Assembly (NCBI RefSeq): GCF_014207655.1 | Contig: NZ_JACHHJ010000002.1 | Coordinates: 280,185 to 344,184, forward strand | Length of the DNA: 64,000 bases | Origin: Geomicrobium halophilum | GTDB taxonomy: Bacteria; Bacillota; Bacilli; Bacillales; Marinococcaceae | Reading direction: 5' to 3' | Part shown: positions 1 through 8,896 of the stretch, piece after piece | How positions within the stretch are numbered: position 1 is the stretch's first letter | Layout: the number at the start of each line of letters is the position of its first letter | Notes under the pieces: generated by a model | The model's input: only the letters and a program-made list of their open reading frames with translations | Databases searched by the model: none | Told to the model about the DNA's origin: nothing | Made by a program: the position numbers and the translations under genes

Positions 1-528
1 TCGGGTTTCAACACTGGCAGCGAAAGCAGCGGGCGTTGCATCTGTAATCGTATTATTAGAAATGAGACCTACTTTCTTGCCCTCGTCACTAAATATATCT
101 AATATGCTTTCTGCATTTTGATTATCAGGGTCAACACCAATCATTCCATTGTTCGTTCTCGTTGATGTTGCAATGGCTGTGCCTGCAGCTGCAGAATCCG
201 TCACCCAGTTATCTGCAGAATAAGTGCGCATAAGTGCTGCATGATCTAGTGACTCCATATGTAAGTTGCCTTCTTTACCATATTCAAGTAAACGAGCGAT
301 TTCCATTTGACCTAAACCAAGACCGTCACCGATCATCATAATTACATTTTTAGGTTGTTCAGCGGTGGAATCGCTATCATTTTCCTGCTCACCGGTTTCA
401 TTTTCTGCGTTTACATCTGCATCCGTTTTTTCAGCTTCCGTTTGCTCCTCGCCATTTGAACACGCCGCTAATATGGTGACAGTTACACCTAAAGCGGTAA
501 AGGAACGTAATAACTTTGAATTTTTCAA
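1..528 (-). CDS. Alkaline phosphatase, lipoprotein (3' part cut by window edge)
   Basis: The first 176 codons of an alkaline phosphatase of the PhoA family, which hydrolyses phosphomonoesters outside the membrane. Translation from a TTG at 528 gives a lipoprotein signal ending in the lipobox LAAC, an Asp/Glu/Thr-rich linker, then NVIMMIGDG (first metal-binding Asp) and TDSAAAGTA, where the Ser is the phosphorylated nucleophile. A GGGGG ribosome binding site lies about eight bases before the TTG; no better start was seen. The frame runs off position 1, so the remaining metal ligands are not visible. The acidic linker fits a salt-adapted surface enzyme. The family call is secure; the exact subfamily is not. 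Confidence 0.9.
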   Translation of the reverse strand, partial: MKNSKLLRSFTALGVTVTILAACSNGEEQTEAEKTDADVNAENETGEQENDSDSTAEQPKNVIMMIGDGLGLGQMEIARLLEYGKEGNLHMESLDHAALMRTYSADNWVTDSAAAGTAIATSTRTNNGMIGVDPDNQNAESILDIFSDEGKKVGLISNNTITDATPAAFAASVETR

Positions 529-769
529 TTAAATTCCCCCAATTAAAATAAATCTAAACGAAATACTAACATAGAGAGAATAAAAATCATTCCTCTTAAA
601 AAAAGTAATAATATTAAATTAGTTATTGATTAACACCGGTAGGAAAAAGCATCGAACCATTTATATAGAATCCCATGTGGCGTTGAGTATTGATGTTTAA
701 AATTTGGTTGTAATGGTAATATTTACAAGTTATACTGGATTCAATTATGGTTAACAGGAGGGGATGTGA

Positions 770-3082
770 ATGAAGCGTTATTTATTTCTATTTTTTTTAT
801 TTTTTGCATTTATCCCTGGTTTCACCAAAGCCGAGCAATGGAATGATCCGGCTGCTCAACTTGCATTGGATATGGTCGGCAGTAATGATCAAGAATTTTT
901 AACGTCTGAATTTGTGCAGTATGTTTATGAGCAATCAAAATCAATTTCTTTACCAAGATATGCTTTGGATCAGCGACAGATTGGTAATGAAATAGAACGT
1001 AGTGAGTTACAACCAGGAGATGTTGTCTTTTTTCAAGGAACCAATTTGATGTCAGGGATCTATATTAACGAGGGACGTTTCGTAGTCGTGACGAGTGATG
1101 GAATTTCTGAACGAAATATGGAAACAAGTGAATATTGGTCAGGCGCCTATGCCGGTGCCGCTCAATTTACAGAAGAGGATATTGATGATCCGGCTGCTGA
1201 GTTAGCCCTTGAGGAATTGGGGGGAAATGATGAAGGATGGATTACTTCCGAATTTGTTCAATATGTGTACGAGAAGGCAAAAGGAATTTCTCTTCCCCAA
1301 TCAGCCGCCGATCAATGGATCCAGGGAGAGGATGTTGATGAGCTGCAGTCAGGAGATGTTGTCTTTTTCCAAGGGACGCATTTGATGTCAGGGATTTATA
1401 TCAACAATGGGCGTTTTGTAATAGTGACGAGCGAAGGGATCTCCGAGCGGAATATGATAACAAGCGACTATTGGTCAGATGTTTATCAGGGTGCCAAACG
1501 TTATAACGAGGAAGATACACCTCCTCCTTCGGAGAATGAAATCGTCGAACTAGCTCGAGACTTAATCGGGACGCCGTATAATCGAAAAGGCGACAGCCCA
1601 GAAGAAGGGTTTAACTCAGGCTCTTTCGTTTACTATGTGTATAAAAATGTGACAGGTAGCTGGCTCTCCAAACGTTCATCACCCCAGCTGGAAGCTGGTA
1701 TGGACATCACCAGGGACGAATTGCAGCCCGGGGATCTTATCTTTTTTGAAAACGACGAACAGGAAATAATTACAGGAATTTATTCAGAAGATGACCAATT
1801 TGTGATTGCCACTTCTTCCGGGGTACAGGAAAGGCATTTAGATTATCATAACTACTATGCAGAACGTTATATCGGGGCAGCACGTTATACAGATGATATT
1901 TTGGAAAAGTCAAACCCGGAAACGTATGAGAATCATGATAGTTCTGTTGTAAGGGAAGCAATGAATTATTTAGGAACACCGTATTTAATGACCGGTAGTA
2001 CCTTGGATGCCTTTGATTGTTCATTTTTCGTACAAACCGTCTTTCGTGAGGCGTTGGATGTCTATTTGCCTCGTATCAGTTATCGGCAGTGGGAAGTTGG
2101 TGAGACTTTACTTCCAGAAGGAACAGATATAGATGTTATTGATCTCGATGAAGAACTTCAGCCGGGAGATGTCTTGTATTTCTCAGGGACATGGCAGGAA
2201 GGTATTTCCCACACAGCGATTTATTTAGGGGAAGATTATATTGTTCATGCGACGGGGGAAGAGGGGCAGACGACGATTTCGTACATGAGCGAATACTGGC
2301 GGGATCACTTTACTGGTGCGAAGCGTTTCGAAGATCTTGCCATTCAATATGATAATGATGCAGTTTATGAAGCTTATCAACTGTTGGGCACCGAGTACAA
2401 TCAAGGAGGCTCTACACCTGGCGAGGGGTTTGATACAGGTGGTTTTGTACAATATGTATACGATAAAGCATGGCAGTATGACCTGCCACGTTATGGGAGA
2501 CAGCAATGGGAAGAGGGGACAGAGGTTCCAAGGGACGAGGCTGAGCCAGGAGACATTTTCTTTTTCCAAGGTACAAGTATTATTCCGGCGATCAATATCG
2601 GCAATAATCAAATGATTGTCGTGACAGCTTCCAGCGGTGTTTCAGTTATTGATTTAACAACAAGTACCTATTGGCCCCCTCGCTATATAGGTGTCAGAAC
2701 GTATGATACGGAAGTGGAAGAGAGTGAGGAAATACAGCTGGCTGAACAATATGTCGGCGAATCGTTTGACGAGACGTCAACGATGTTTATTAAGCAGATC
2801 TTTGCAGAAGCCTCCGGTATTAATCTTCCATCTGATGTGGAAAATTTGCGTAAGTATGGAGATGAACTTCATATTGAGGAGCTTCAGCCGGGAGATCTCA
2901 TGTTTTTTTCCGATATAGAAGATGGAACGGTTCCTGTTATGGCTGGTATTTACACCGGAGCTGGTACATTCATCACTGTGATTAATGGTGAAATCGTGTC
3001 TCGAACGATCAATGACGGAGAGCATTGGATAAATAGATTGATCGAAGGACGTACCATTTCAGGTTCTGAAAACGATAGTTAA
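770..3082 (+). CDS. Secreted protein with six tandem NlpC/P60-like domains, only one with the catalytic Cys-His
   Basis: Preceded by AGGAGGGG and starting with a signal peptide (residues 1-21). The rest is six repeats of about 110-130 residues (roughly 27-136, 138-248, 257-378, 390-522, 526-646, 655-762). Each has an LQPGD-like strand and ends in a YIGA-like motif, as in NlpC/P60 peptidoglycan endopeptidases. Only repeat 4 keeps the catalytic Cys (DCSFF, Cys417) and His (SHTAIY, His481). In repeats 1, 2, 3, 5 and 6 the Cys position is Thr or Ser and the His position is Met or Ile. The protein is therefore probably one cell-wall hydrolase domain flanked by five non-catalytic, perhaps wall-binding, copies. 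It is monocistronic, with a terminator after it. Confidence 0.85.
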   Translation: MKRYLFLFFLFFAFIPGFTKAEQWNDPAAQLALDMVGSNDQEFLTSEFVQYVYEQSKSISLPRYALDQRQIGNEIERSELQPGDVVFFQGTNLMSGIYINEGRFVVVTSDGISERNMETSEYWSGAYAGAAQFTEEDIDDPAAELALEELGGNDEGWITSEFVQYVYEKAKGISLPQSAADQWIQGEDVDELQSGDVVFFQGTHLMSGIYINNGRFVIVTSEGISERNMITSDYWSDVYQGAKRYNEEDTPPPSENEIVELARDLIGTPYNRKGDSPEEGFNSGSFVYYVYKNVTGSWLSKRSSPQLEAGMDITRDELQPGDLIFFENDEQEIITGIYSEDDQFVIATSSGVQERHLDYHNYYAERYIGAARYTDDILEKSNPETYENHDSSVVREAMNYLGTPYLMTGSTLDAFDCSFFVQTVFREALDVYLPRISYRQWEVGETLLPEGTDIDVIDLDEELQPGDVLYFSGTWQEGISHTAIYLGEDYIVHATGEEGQTTISYMSEYWRDHFTGAKRFEDLAIQYDNDAVYEAYQLLGTEYNQGGSTPGEGFDTGGFVQYVYDKAWQYDLPRYGRQQWEEGTEVPRDEAEPGDIFFFQGTSIIPAINIGNNQMIVVTASSGVSVIDLTTSTYWPPRYIGVRTYDTEVEESEEIQLAEQYVGESFDETSTMFIKQIFAEASGINLPSDVENLRKYGDELHIEELQPGDLMFFSDIEDGTVPVMAGIYTGAGTFITVINGEIVSRTINDGEHWINRLIEGRTISGSENDS

Positions 3083-3187
3083 TCGGTGGTAAATGATGAG
3101 TTTATGATCGGAAATGATGGTTTGTAATCGTTTCATAATCCTTTCCAACGACTAGGCTACGATCATCCTAACATTTATATCATTATA

Positions 3188-3223
3188 GAAGGCAGATGGA
3201 TCACGTCTCTGCCTTCATTTTTT
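3188..3223 (+). terminator. Intrinsic terminator of the NlpC/P60-like gene
   Basis: A nine-base stem, GAAGGCAGA (3188-3196) with TCTGCCTTC (3208-3216), is followed by ATTTTTTC. It ends transcription from the upstream plus-strand gene. Its right arm overlaps the last codons of the convergent minus-strand gene. Confidence 0.7.
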
Positions 3224-4316
3224 CTTCCTTTATAAAATGTTTGCGAAGGATTTGAAACAACGGGGGGAGGATGAGTAGTACGGCCATAATTCGAATCACT
3301 TGCACGGTGACGACGAAGGTAGAATCGGCACCGAGTTCAACTGCAGTAGCGGCCATTTCTGCAACTCCGCCTGGGGAAAAGGCCAATATCGCTGTGACCA
3401 TGTCCAACTTTGTTAGCGATGCAACGAGTACGGAGCAAGCGGCGAGAGCAATAATTAACGTCAAGGAACCGATACCTCCAAAAATAATCACTGCTTTTGC
3501 GTCTCGAAATAACGATCGTTGCATCCAGGCCCCGATGCTTGCTCCGATAAATAACTGCGCGATATTCAAGGCCCAATCCGGCCACCAAAGAACGGCTGAT
3601 GGGTCAGCAGGACTGGAGATCAGGTTGAAAATACCGACGGTGATCATCGCCCCGAGTAACCAGGGGGTAGGGATCTTCAGTTTTTTTGCTAGAAAAATCC
3701 CGAGCAGTGCAAGGGCAATCAAGGTGATCGTCCACCCCAATTGAGGGAAGGCCATCGGCAAGCTGGAGGCTTCGTATGTGATACTTTGGATGGCAGCAGC
3801 AGAGGCTTCACTGTCTCCATTAAACGATAATAAAACAGGAACGGTACTAATAACGAGGACGATGCGGAGCACCTGGGTAAGGCTTACTGTACCCACATTG
3901 GCTCCGGTCTCTTGTGCGTAAGCAGGCATGGCAACAACGCCGCCGGGTGCTGTAGCGATAAAACTGGATAACAGGTCGGTTTCGGTAAAATAAAAAAGGA
4001 GTAGTCCAGTTAAAAAAGCAAAAAGAATGGAAAGAATCAGGACGGCAATAATGATCAGCCAGTAGCTGCTCAGCGTTTCAATAAGGGTGATATTGACGTA
4101 CAAGCCAAGTTGCACACCGAGAATTCCTTGGCCAATCCAAATCCAACTTTTCGGAATATGATTGACTGCATGGTTCAATCTCCAGAACGTAGGCTGGAAA
4201 AATGTAATCAGACTGCCGATAAATAAAGCACCAATCATCCAAGCAATGGATAGATCGGTAAAAGAAAACACAAACCCGCCCAATCCACATAGAACAAAAT
4301 AGATCACGTACTGCAT
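3201..4316 (-). CDS. AbrB-family (COG3180) membrane protein
   Basis: A polytopic membrane protein of about 370 residues with roughly ten hydrophobic helices and two similar halves, each carrying a P-G-G-V segment (TAPGGVVAMPAYAQE and SPGGVAEMAATAVE). This is the signature of the AbrB duplication family, formerly called putative ammonia monooxygenase. It is probably a transporter; the substrate is unknown. I chose the ATG at 4316 because AAGGAA lies seven bases before it; an upstream in-frame start at 4382 would overlap the divergent promoter region. The gene is convergent with the NlpC/P60-like gene and divergent from the nuclease lipoprotein. Confidence 0.8.
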   Translation of the reverse strand: MQYVIYFVLCGLGGFVFSFTDLSIAWMIGALFIGSLITFFQPTFWRLNHAVNHIPKSWIWIGQGILGVQLGLYVNITLIETLSSYWLIIIAVLILSILFAFLTGLLLFYFTETDLLSSFIATAPGGVVAMPAYAQETGANVGTVSLTQVLRIVLVISTVPVLLSFNGDSEASAAAIQSITYEASSLPMAFPQLGWTITLIALALLGIFLAKKLKIPTPWLLGAMITVGIFNLISSPADPSAVLWWPDWALNIAQLFIGASIGAWMQRSLFRDAKAVIIFGGIGSLTLIIALAACSVLVASLTKLDMVTAILAFSPGGVAEMAATAVELGADSTFVVTVQVIRIMAVLLILPPLFQILRKHFIKEEKMKAET

Positions 4317-4426
4317 AACCATTTCCTTCTTTCTTGGTGCAGACACTTTATCTAGTATAATACTGAGGAGATGGATGAGCAAAACATTAGCTTATGGGAG
4401 AGGTCCTAAGGAGTGGAGTGACATTT

Positions 4427-4915
4427 ATGTTTCGGTTTTTTACGATCTTTTTTTCAATGTTTATGATACTGATGGGATGCCAAAGCCCCTCTGACGGTGA
4501 CAAGCTTCAAGGCACGGTGGTGAATATCGTGGACGGGGATACGTTTGACGTAAATATTCGGGGGGTGGGCGATGAACGGGTGCGTCCGATTATGGTGGAC
4601 GCTCCGGAAATCTGTCATCAACATGATCCTCCGGAGTGCGAGCCGGAACCTTTTGGGGAGGAAGCCACCGAATTTGCGGTGGATGTACTTCTCGGAGAGA
4701 CCGTCTATCTAGAGCCAGATGTGTCCGAACGTGATCCATATGATCGGCTGTTATTCTACGTGTATGTAGAAGAAGATCAGATGTTTCAGGAAATGTTGTT
4801 AGAAGAAGGGTTAGCTGAGGTTGTTGTGTTTGAGCCGGATGTGCGTTATAGAGAGGAATTTTATGAGGTTCAGGAAGAGGCACAAGAGCAGGAGAAGGGG
4901 ATGTGGTCGCTCTAG
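4427..4915 (+). CDS. Thermonuclease (SNase)-family lipoprotein
   Basis: A short secreted nuclease of the staphylococcal nuclease family, which cleaves DNA and RNA using calcium. After a lipoprotein signal ending in LMGC, the OB-fold core shows VDGDTF (metal Asp and Thr), VRPIMVDAPE (first catalytic Arg and nearby acidic ligand) and DPYDRLLFYVYV (second Arg). It ends WSL soon after the C-terminal helix, the usual place. GGAG at 4415 precedes the ATG at 4427 by eight bases; in-frame GTG 4418 and ATG 4394 are alternatives. The acidic surface fits an extracellular enzyme in a saline habitat. It converges on the next gene with one base between stop codons. Confidence 0.88.
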   Translation: MFRFFTIFFSMFMILMGCQSPSDGDKLQGTVVNIVDGDTFDVNIRGVGDERVRPIMVDAPEICHQHDPPECEPEPFGEEATEFAVDVLLGETVYLEPDVSERDPYDRLLFYVYVEEDQMFQEMLLEEGLAEVVVFEPDVRYREEFYEVQEEAQEQEKGMWSL

Positions 4916-4916
4916 A

Positions 4917-5750
4917 TTACTGCTCTTGAATTTCTTGTAAAAATTGTTGAATACGGGACCGGTATTCATCACTTAAATGAATCGTGTTGTGCCCTTTTTC
5001 TTCAATAACATAGCTATCCTCAGGACCTCCCCAGTGTTCTACGAAGGATTTAGAGAATTCCGGATCAATAATTTCATCATCTTCGGCAATGAGAGCGAGC
5101 AGCGGGTGCTGCATCTCCGGAGCGGTCTCCGTAGAGTCGAAGGAATACTGTAATAACCACTCTATAGGGAGAAACGGGAATTGCGATTGAGCGACTTGTG
5201 CTAGATCATCAAACGGAGAGACGAGGATCGTTCCCTGCACCTCCCGTTCTACACTGACATGCGTAGCTACCGCAGAACCGATACTTCTTCCCATCGTGGC
5301 GATGTTATCAGCGTCAATATCTTCTCGCTCAACCATTTCGTCATAAATCATCAATGCGTCCCCCAATAGCGCCTCTTCATCCGGCTCTCCTTCGCTTAAT
5401 CCATACCCACGATAATTCATCAATAATACGGACCAGTCCTCCAGTTCCGTTTGTTCAGGAATCAACTTCGATACTTCTTCCGCGTTCCCGCCATAGTAAA
5501 TCAGCAAAGGTGAAGGCTCTTCCTCTGCATTGGAAACCAGCCAACCGTGCACGGTTACCTCATCGGTAACGGGGACGTTAATCTCTTCAACCTCAGGGTA
5601 TTGTGTCCGAATCTCATCAGTTTCATCGTCTGATATCGATGTAGGGTGAAAAATGATCCGATGTTGGAAAAAATACAGCAACGCAACCATAGCCCCGATA
5701 AAGAAAATACCTATGGTGATCCACCAGATCCATTTGGGAAAAGCGTACAT
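4917..5750 (-). CDS. Membrane-anchored alpha/beta hydrolase
   Basis: One N-terminal membrane helix (residues about 8-27) anchors a serine hydrolase domain. The nucleophile elbow is GRSIG (Ser156), the acid is in AEDDEII (Asp224 or 225) and the His is in EKGHNTIH (His254). YYGGNAEEVS around residue 85 supplies the oxyanion-hole region. The fold and order match the BEM46/YqkD-like group of hydrolases with unknown natural substrates. It is monocistronic, convergent with the nuclease gene and divergent from flagellin. Esterase or peptidase activity is an inference. Confidence 0.82.
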   Translation of the reverse strand: MYAFPKWIWWITIGIFFIGAMVALLYFFQHRIIFHPTSISDDETDEIRTQYPEVEEINVPVTDEVTVHGWLVSNAEEEPSPLLIYYGGNAEEVSKLIPEQTELEDWSVLLMNYRGYGLSEGEPDEEALLGDALMIYDEMVEREDIDADNIATMGRSIGSAVATHVSVEREVQGTILVSPFDDLAQVAQSQFPFLPIEWLLQYSFDSTETAPEMQHPLLALIAEDDEIIDPEFSKSFVEHWGGPEDSYVIEEKGHNTIHLSDEYRSRIQQFLQEIQEQ

Positions 5751-5853
5751 GTTTTCACCGCCATCAGGATGGTTTGATATTTTTATTTTATCAGAAAGCA
5801 GGCTGATGGTCTGTGTTGGGGCGAGGTTCCTGAGAATTTTTTCATTGATCCGT

Positions 5854-5879
5854 TAATTTTTCTTTCTTTCTGCCGATAC
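5854..5879 (+). promoter_or_regulatory. Sigma-D-type flagellar promoter
   Basis: TAAT (5854-5857) is followed after 14 bases by GCCGATAC (5872-5879), close to the Bacillus SigD consensus TAAA-N15-GCCGATAT. It lies about 90 bases upstream of the flagellin start, leaving a leader of about 85 bases with a small CAGG/CCTG hairpin and GGA motifs of the kind CsrA binds in Bacillus hag leaders. The CsrA part is inference. Confidence 0.75.
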
Positions 5880-5972
5880 ATAAAGTAGATGGACATGTAG
5901 CATCAAAAACAGGTACCTTCTCCTGGAAACTCAGGGGTTGTATAAAAACTAAATCTACGGAGGATGATCGGA

Positions 5973-7028
5973 ATGATTATTAACAACAACATGTCAGCCA
6001 TGAATGCACACCGTCAACTCGGGATCAACCAGAACAACATGCAAAATTCGATGGAGAAGCTGTCTTCGGGGGAACAAATCAACCGCGCCGGTGATGATGC
6101 GGCCGGTCTTGCGATCTCTGAAAAAATGCGTGCGCAAATTCGCGGTTTGGATCAAGCAAGTAATAACGCCCAAGATGGGATTTCTATGATTCAGACGGCT
6201 GAGGGAGCGTTGGATGAGACGCATCAAATCTTGCAGAGAATGCGCGAGCTTGCGACTCAATCTGCAAATGATACAAACCAGGATAGTGTAGACCGTGAAG
6301 CGATTCAAGCAGAAGTAGATGCATTGGCTGAAGAAATTGGCCGGATTTCTAAGCAAACAACGTTTAATGGTCAAAAATTACTGAATGGCGATTTTGAAGA
6401 GAATACGTTAACCTTCCATATCGGTGCAAATAGCGAAGAAGATATTAATATCAACATTCGGGAAATGGATGCTGAATCTTTACGTGTAGCTGGAGGAGAT
6501 ATTGAAACGGAGCTTGAAGCAGGAACCACAACCATTGGTGATCATGAAGATGTAGATGTTCTAAGAGATGGTGATGACGTGGTAGCTATTGATGTCGAAG
6601 GCTCTTGGTACTCAGAGGCTGAAGATGATGGAGAAGGGAATCTTACAGGTATTGGTGAGGAACTTGATAACATCAGCGGTGATACAGACAGCGGCTATGT
6701 AATGACCTTAGCTTCTGACCATGCAGGCATTGACGTTTCCAGCCAAGAAACGGCGAGTGCTGCGATTGATACCATCAACACTGCAATCAATGAAGTATCA
6801 ACGGAACGCTCAAATTTAGGAGCCGTTCAAAATAGGCTAGAGCATACCATTGCTAACCTAGATAACGCCTCCGAAAATCTTCAAGCAGCTGAATCACGTA
6901 TCCGGGACGTTGATATGGCTCAAGAAATGATGGAATTTACACAGAGTAACATCCTTTCTCAAGCTTCTCAGTCCATGCTTGCCCAAGCTAATCAATTGCC
7001 GCAAAACGTCCTTCAGTTGCTTCAATAA
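5973..7028 (+). CDS. hag: Flagellin
   Basis: The filament subunit, 351 residues from the ATG at 5973, which sits nine bases after GGAGG; the earlier in-frame ATG at 5964 touches the ribosome binding site. The conserved N-terminal D0/D1 region begins MIINNNMSAMN and contains LSSGEQINRAGDDAAGLAI. The conserved C-terminal region contains ESRIRDVDMAQEM and ends NVLQLLQ. Between them, about residues 165-260 form a variable, very acidic segment that would be surface exposed. It is longer than B. subtilis Hag (304). It stands alone with its own promoter and terminator. Confidence 0.97.
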   Translation: MIINNNMSAMNAHRQLGINQNNMQNSMEKLSSGEQINRAGDDAAGLAISEKMRAQIRGLDQASNNAQDGISMIQTAEGALDETHQILQRMRELATQSANDTNQDSVDREAIQAEVDALAEEIGRISKQTTFNGQKLLNGDFEENTLTFHIGANSEEDININIREMDAESLRVAGGDIETELEAGTTTIGDHEDVDVLRDGDDVVAIDVEGSWYSEAEDDGEGNLTGIGEELDNISGDTDSGYVMTLASDHAGIDVSSQETASAAIDTINTAINEVSTERSNLGAVQNRLEHTIANLDNASENLQAAESRIRDVDMAQEMMEFTQSNILSQASQSMLAQANQLPQNVLQLLQ

Positions 7029-7036
7029 GAGCAAAA

Positions 7037-7064
7037 GGAGAGCGGGATGCTCCGCTCTCTCTTC
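7037..7064 (+). terminator. Flagellin terminator
   Basis: GAGAGCGG (7038-7045) pairs with CCGCTCTC (7052-7059), followed by a pyrimidine run TCTTCTT. Confidence 0.75.
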
Positions 7065-7087
7065 TTGAAAGGGATAACCATCCTTAC

Positions 7088-8728
7088 CTATCGACTCATC
7101 CACTTACCGTTTCTTCGGGGGTCCGTTCCGCCATATACATTTTCTTCATTATAGTCGATCGTAAGACTTTGAATGCTTCCAAAGTAGAAAGGTGATCTAG
7201 AGTTATCGACCGAATACCCGTTTTCTTCTAATTGTTGTTGGAGGGGAGGAGGGATTCTTCCTTCTAAATAGATTTTTTCTTCATGCAAATCGCGATATGA
7301 TCGGTTTTCGTCGATGGCTTCGTTAATGGGCTCCTCAAAGAGAAGATGTCTACTCAATACTTGAGTTAATGTGGATGTTATTCGTCTACCGCCAGCACTT
7401 CCAATCCCGATAAGCGGGGTCCCATTTTTGGAAAGCACCGTAGGGCTTATATAGCTAAAGGGACGTTTGCCTGGTTCGTACGCATTGGGAGAAGAGGAGT
7501 CTGACGAAAAATTATCCAACTGATTATTTAAGAAAAACCCATTGGTGAAAATACCAGAACCAAAAAAACTGCTGAGGGTATTCGTCACCGAGACGATCAT
7601 TCCGTCTTGATCGACAACGACGAAGTGAGTTGTGTTTCCGTCTTTATCTCCCTCGTAATCTTCTAATGGTTCCTCATTTACAGAACCCACGGAGGAGATA
7701 TTAGAAGCCAGATTTTCTGTATACTCTTGACTTGATATTTCATCTAAAGGCATATCGACAAATTCTGGGTCACCGATGGTTTCCAGTCGGTCTTCATAGG
7801 TTTCACGATTAATTTCTCCAATCATTTGAATAAAATTAGTGGGTCGATCCTCTAATTGATCTACATGTAATTGCTCGGCCATCTGCAAAGATTGAATGAG
7901 CATGGTACCACCAGCAGGTGGTGGAGGGGTATACACATCGAAACCTGCAAATTCTCCTTTTATAGGTTCTGTTTTTTCGACTTCATAGTTTTCGAGGTCT
8001 TTCTGTTCGATTCCGTCCACTTTCCTTACGAGCTGACTTGCGATTTCCCCTTCATAAAAGATATCCGGACCTTCTTCACGAATAGCCGTCATCGTTTTGG
8101 CTAATTCTTCTTGTTTAAGAGTCTTTCCTTCTTCAATAGCTCTGTTATCGGGGTAAAACAACGAGGCTTCGTTTGGCGGGATGCGGTGATTAGCATCAAG
8201 CAATTGGGAGTGAAGGGTGCTTGATACTTGGAGGCCATTTTCAGCTTGATGGATCGCCGGCGCTAATAAGCGTTCCATGGATCGACTGCCAAAATCCTCA
8301 TGGATTTCATCCATCCCCATAACAAAACCAGGGACGCCAATCCCTGATTCTGGCTTTGATTTTTGGTCTGGAGCTTTTTCCCTGTAATCATAAATAATAG
8401 GGTCCACATCTTCTGCGGGGTGAACAAGCATTATTCCTCCGCCTCCGATTCCAGAAGCAAAAGGTTCCACGACTCCTAAAGAATAAGAGATGGCTATAGC
8501 TGCATCTACAGCGTTCCCTCCGCGTCTTAATACTTCCATCCCTACCTCAGTGGCAGCAGGGTGATCCGTTGCCACCCCAATGCCAGGACTTTTGATTTCA
8601 TTTGCCTCTCTAGGTTCATAGTTGGGATCATGATTTGTAGGGGTATGAAGAAGGTTCTGAAGGGAAAGTAAGACAACAGCGATCGCCAATAAATTAAGTA
8701 CAAGCATGCTGTCTTTATTGAGACGCAA
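7088..8728 (-). CDS. capD: Gamma-glutamyltranspeptidase, CapD-like
   Basis: An N-terminal-nucleophile hydrolase of the gamma-glutamyltranspeptidase family. A membrane anchor (residues about 9-27) precedes the large-subunit region with RRGGNAVDAAIA and ASGIGGGGIM. GNTTHFVVVD marks the autocleavage site, the first Thr (about 366) becoming the nucleophile, and GSAGGRRI lies in the small-subunit region. Its place after pgsB, pgsC and a PgsA-like stub matches CapD, which trims poly-gamma-glutamate and attaches it to peptidoglycan, better than a free glutathione hydrolase. The start is a TTG 18 bases after the preceding stop, so translation may be coupled. Family certain; the CapD role follows from context. 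Confidence 0.88.
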   Translation of the reverse strand: MRLNKDSMLVLNLLAIAVVLLSLQNLLHTPTNHDPNYEPREANEIKSPGIGVATDHPAATEVGMEVLRRGGNAVDAAIAISYSLGVVEPFASGIGGGGIMLVHPAEDVDPIIYDYREKAPDQKSKPESGIGVPGFVMGMDEIHEDFGSRSMERLLAPAIHQAENGLQVSSTLHSQLLDANHRIPPNEASLFYPDNRAIEEGKTLKQEELAKTMTAIREEGPDIFYEGEIASQLVRKVDGIEQKDLENYEVEKTEPIKGEFAGFDVYTPPPPAGGTMLIQSLQMAEQLHVDQLEDRPTNFIQMIGEINRETYEDRLETIGDPEFVDMPLDEISSQEYTENLASNISSVGSVNEEPLEDYEGDKDGNTTHFVVVDQDGMIVSVTNTLSSFFGSGIFTNGFFLNNQLDNFSSDSSSPNAYEPGKRPFSYISPTVLSKNGTPLIGIGSAGGRRITSTLTQVLSRHLLFEEPINEAIDENRSYRDLHEEKIYLEGRIPPPLQQQLEENGYSVDNSRSPFYFGSIQSLTIDYNEENVYGGTDPRRNGKWMSR

Positions 8729-8746
8729 TACTATTCACGACCTTTA

Positions 8747-8881
8747 TTATAGAAATACAATAAGAATCCCTAAAGTGATGATAAACCCGATCACCGTATG
8801 TGAGGTTGTTTTCGGTTTTTGCTGCTTCACGGCTTTTAAATATTTCTCTTTAAAAGTGAGTTTGTTTGTGGACGTTTCCAT
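8747..8881 (-). CDS. 44-residue PgsA/CapA-like membrane stub in the pgs operon
   Basis: This short gene has a strong ribosome binding site (GGAGG, six bases before ATG 8881) and ends in TAATAA. Residues 8-24 (LTFKEKYLKAVKQQKPK) are a basic cytoplasmic segment, followed by one membrane helix ending IVFL. That pattern resembles the first 40 or so residues of PgsA/CapA, but the large extracellular metallophosphatase-like domain is missing; the stop is 18 bases before the next gene. It may be a truncated PgsA, a naturally minimal one, or a CapE-type small subunit. Operon position and ribosome binding site argue it is translated. Confidence 0.7.
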   Translation of the reverse strand: METSTNKLTFKEKYLKAVKQQKPKTTSHTVIGFIITLGILIVFL

Positions 8882-8896
8882 GTTTATCCTCCAATT

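Noticed and set aside
3271-3744. A 157-codon plus-strand frame inside the AbrB-type gene
   Set aside because: It is the antisense shadow of a clear membrane protein gene, with no ribosome binding site or recognisable domain.
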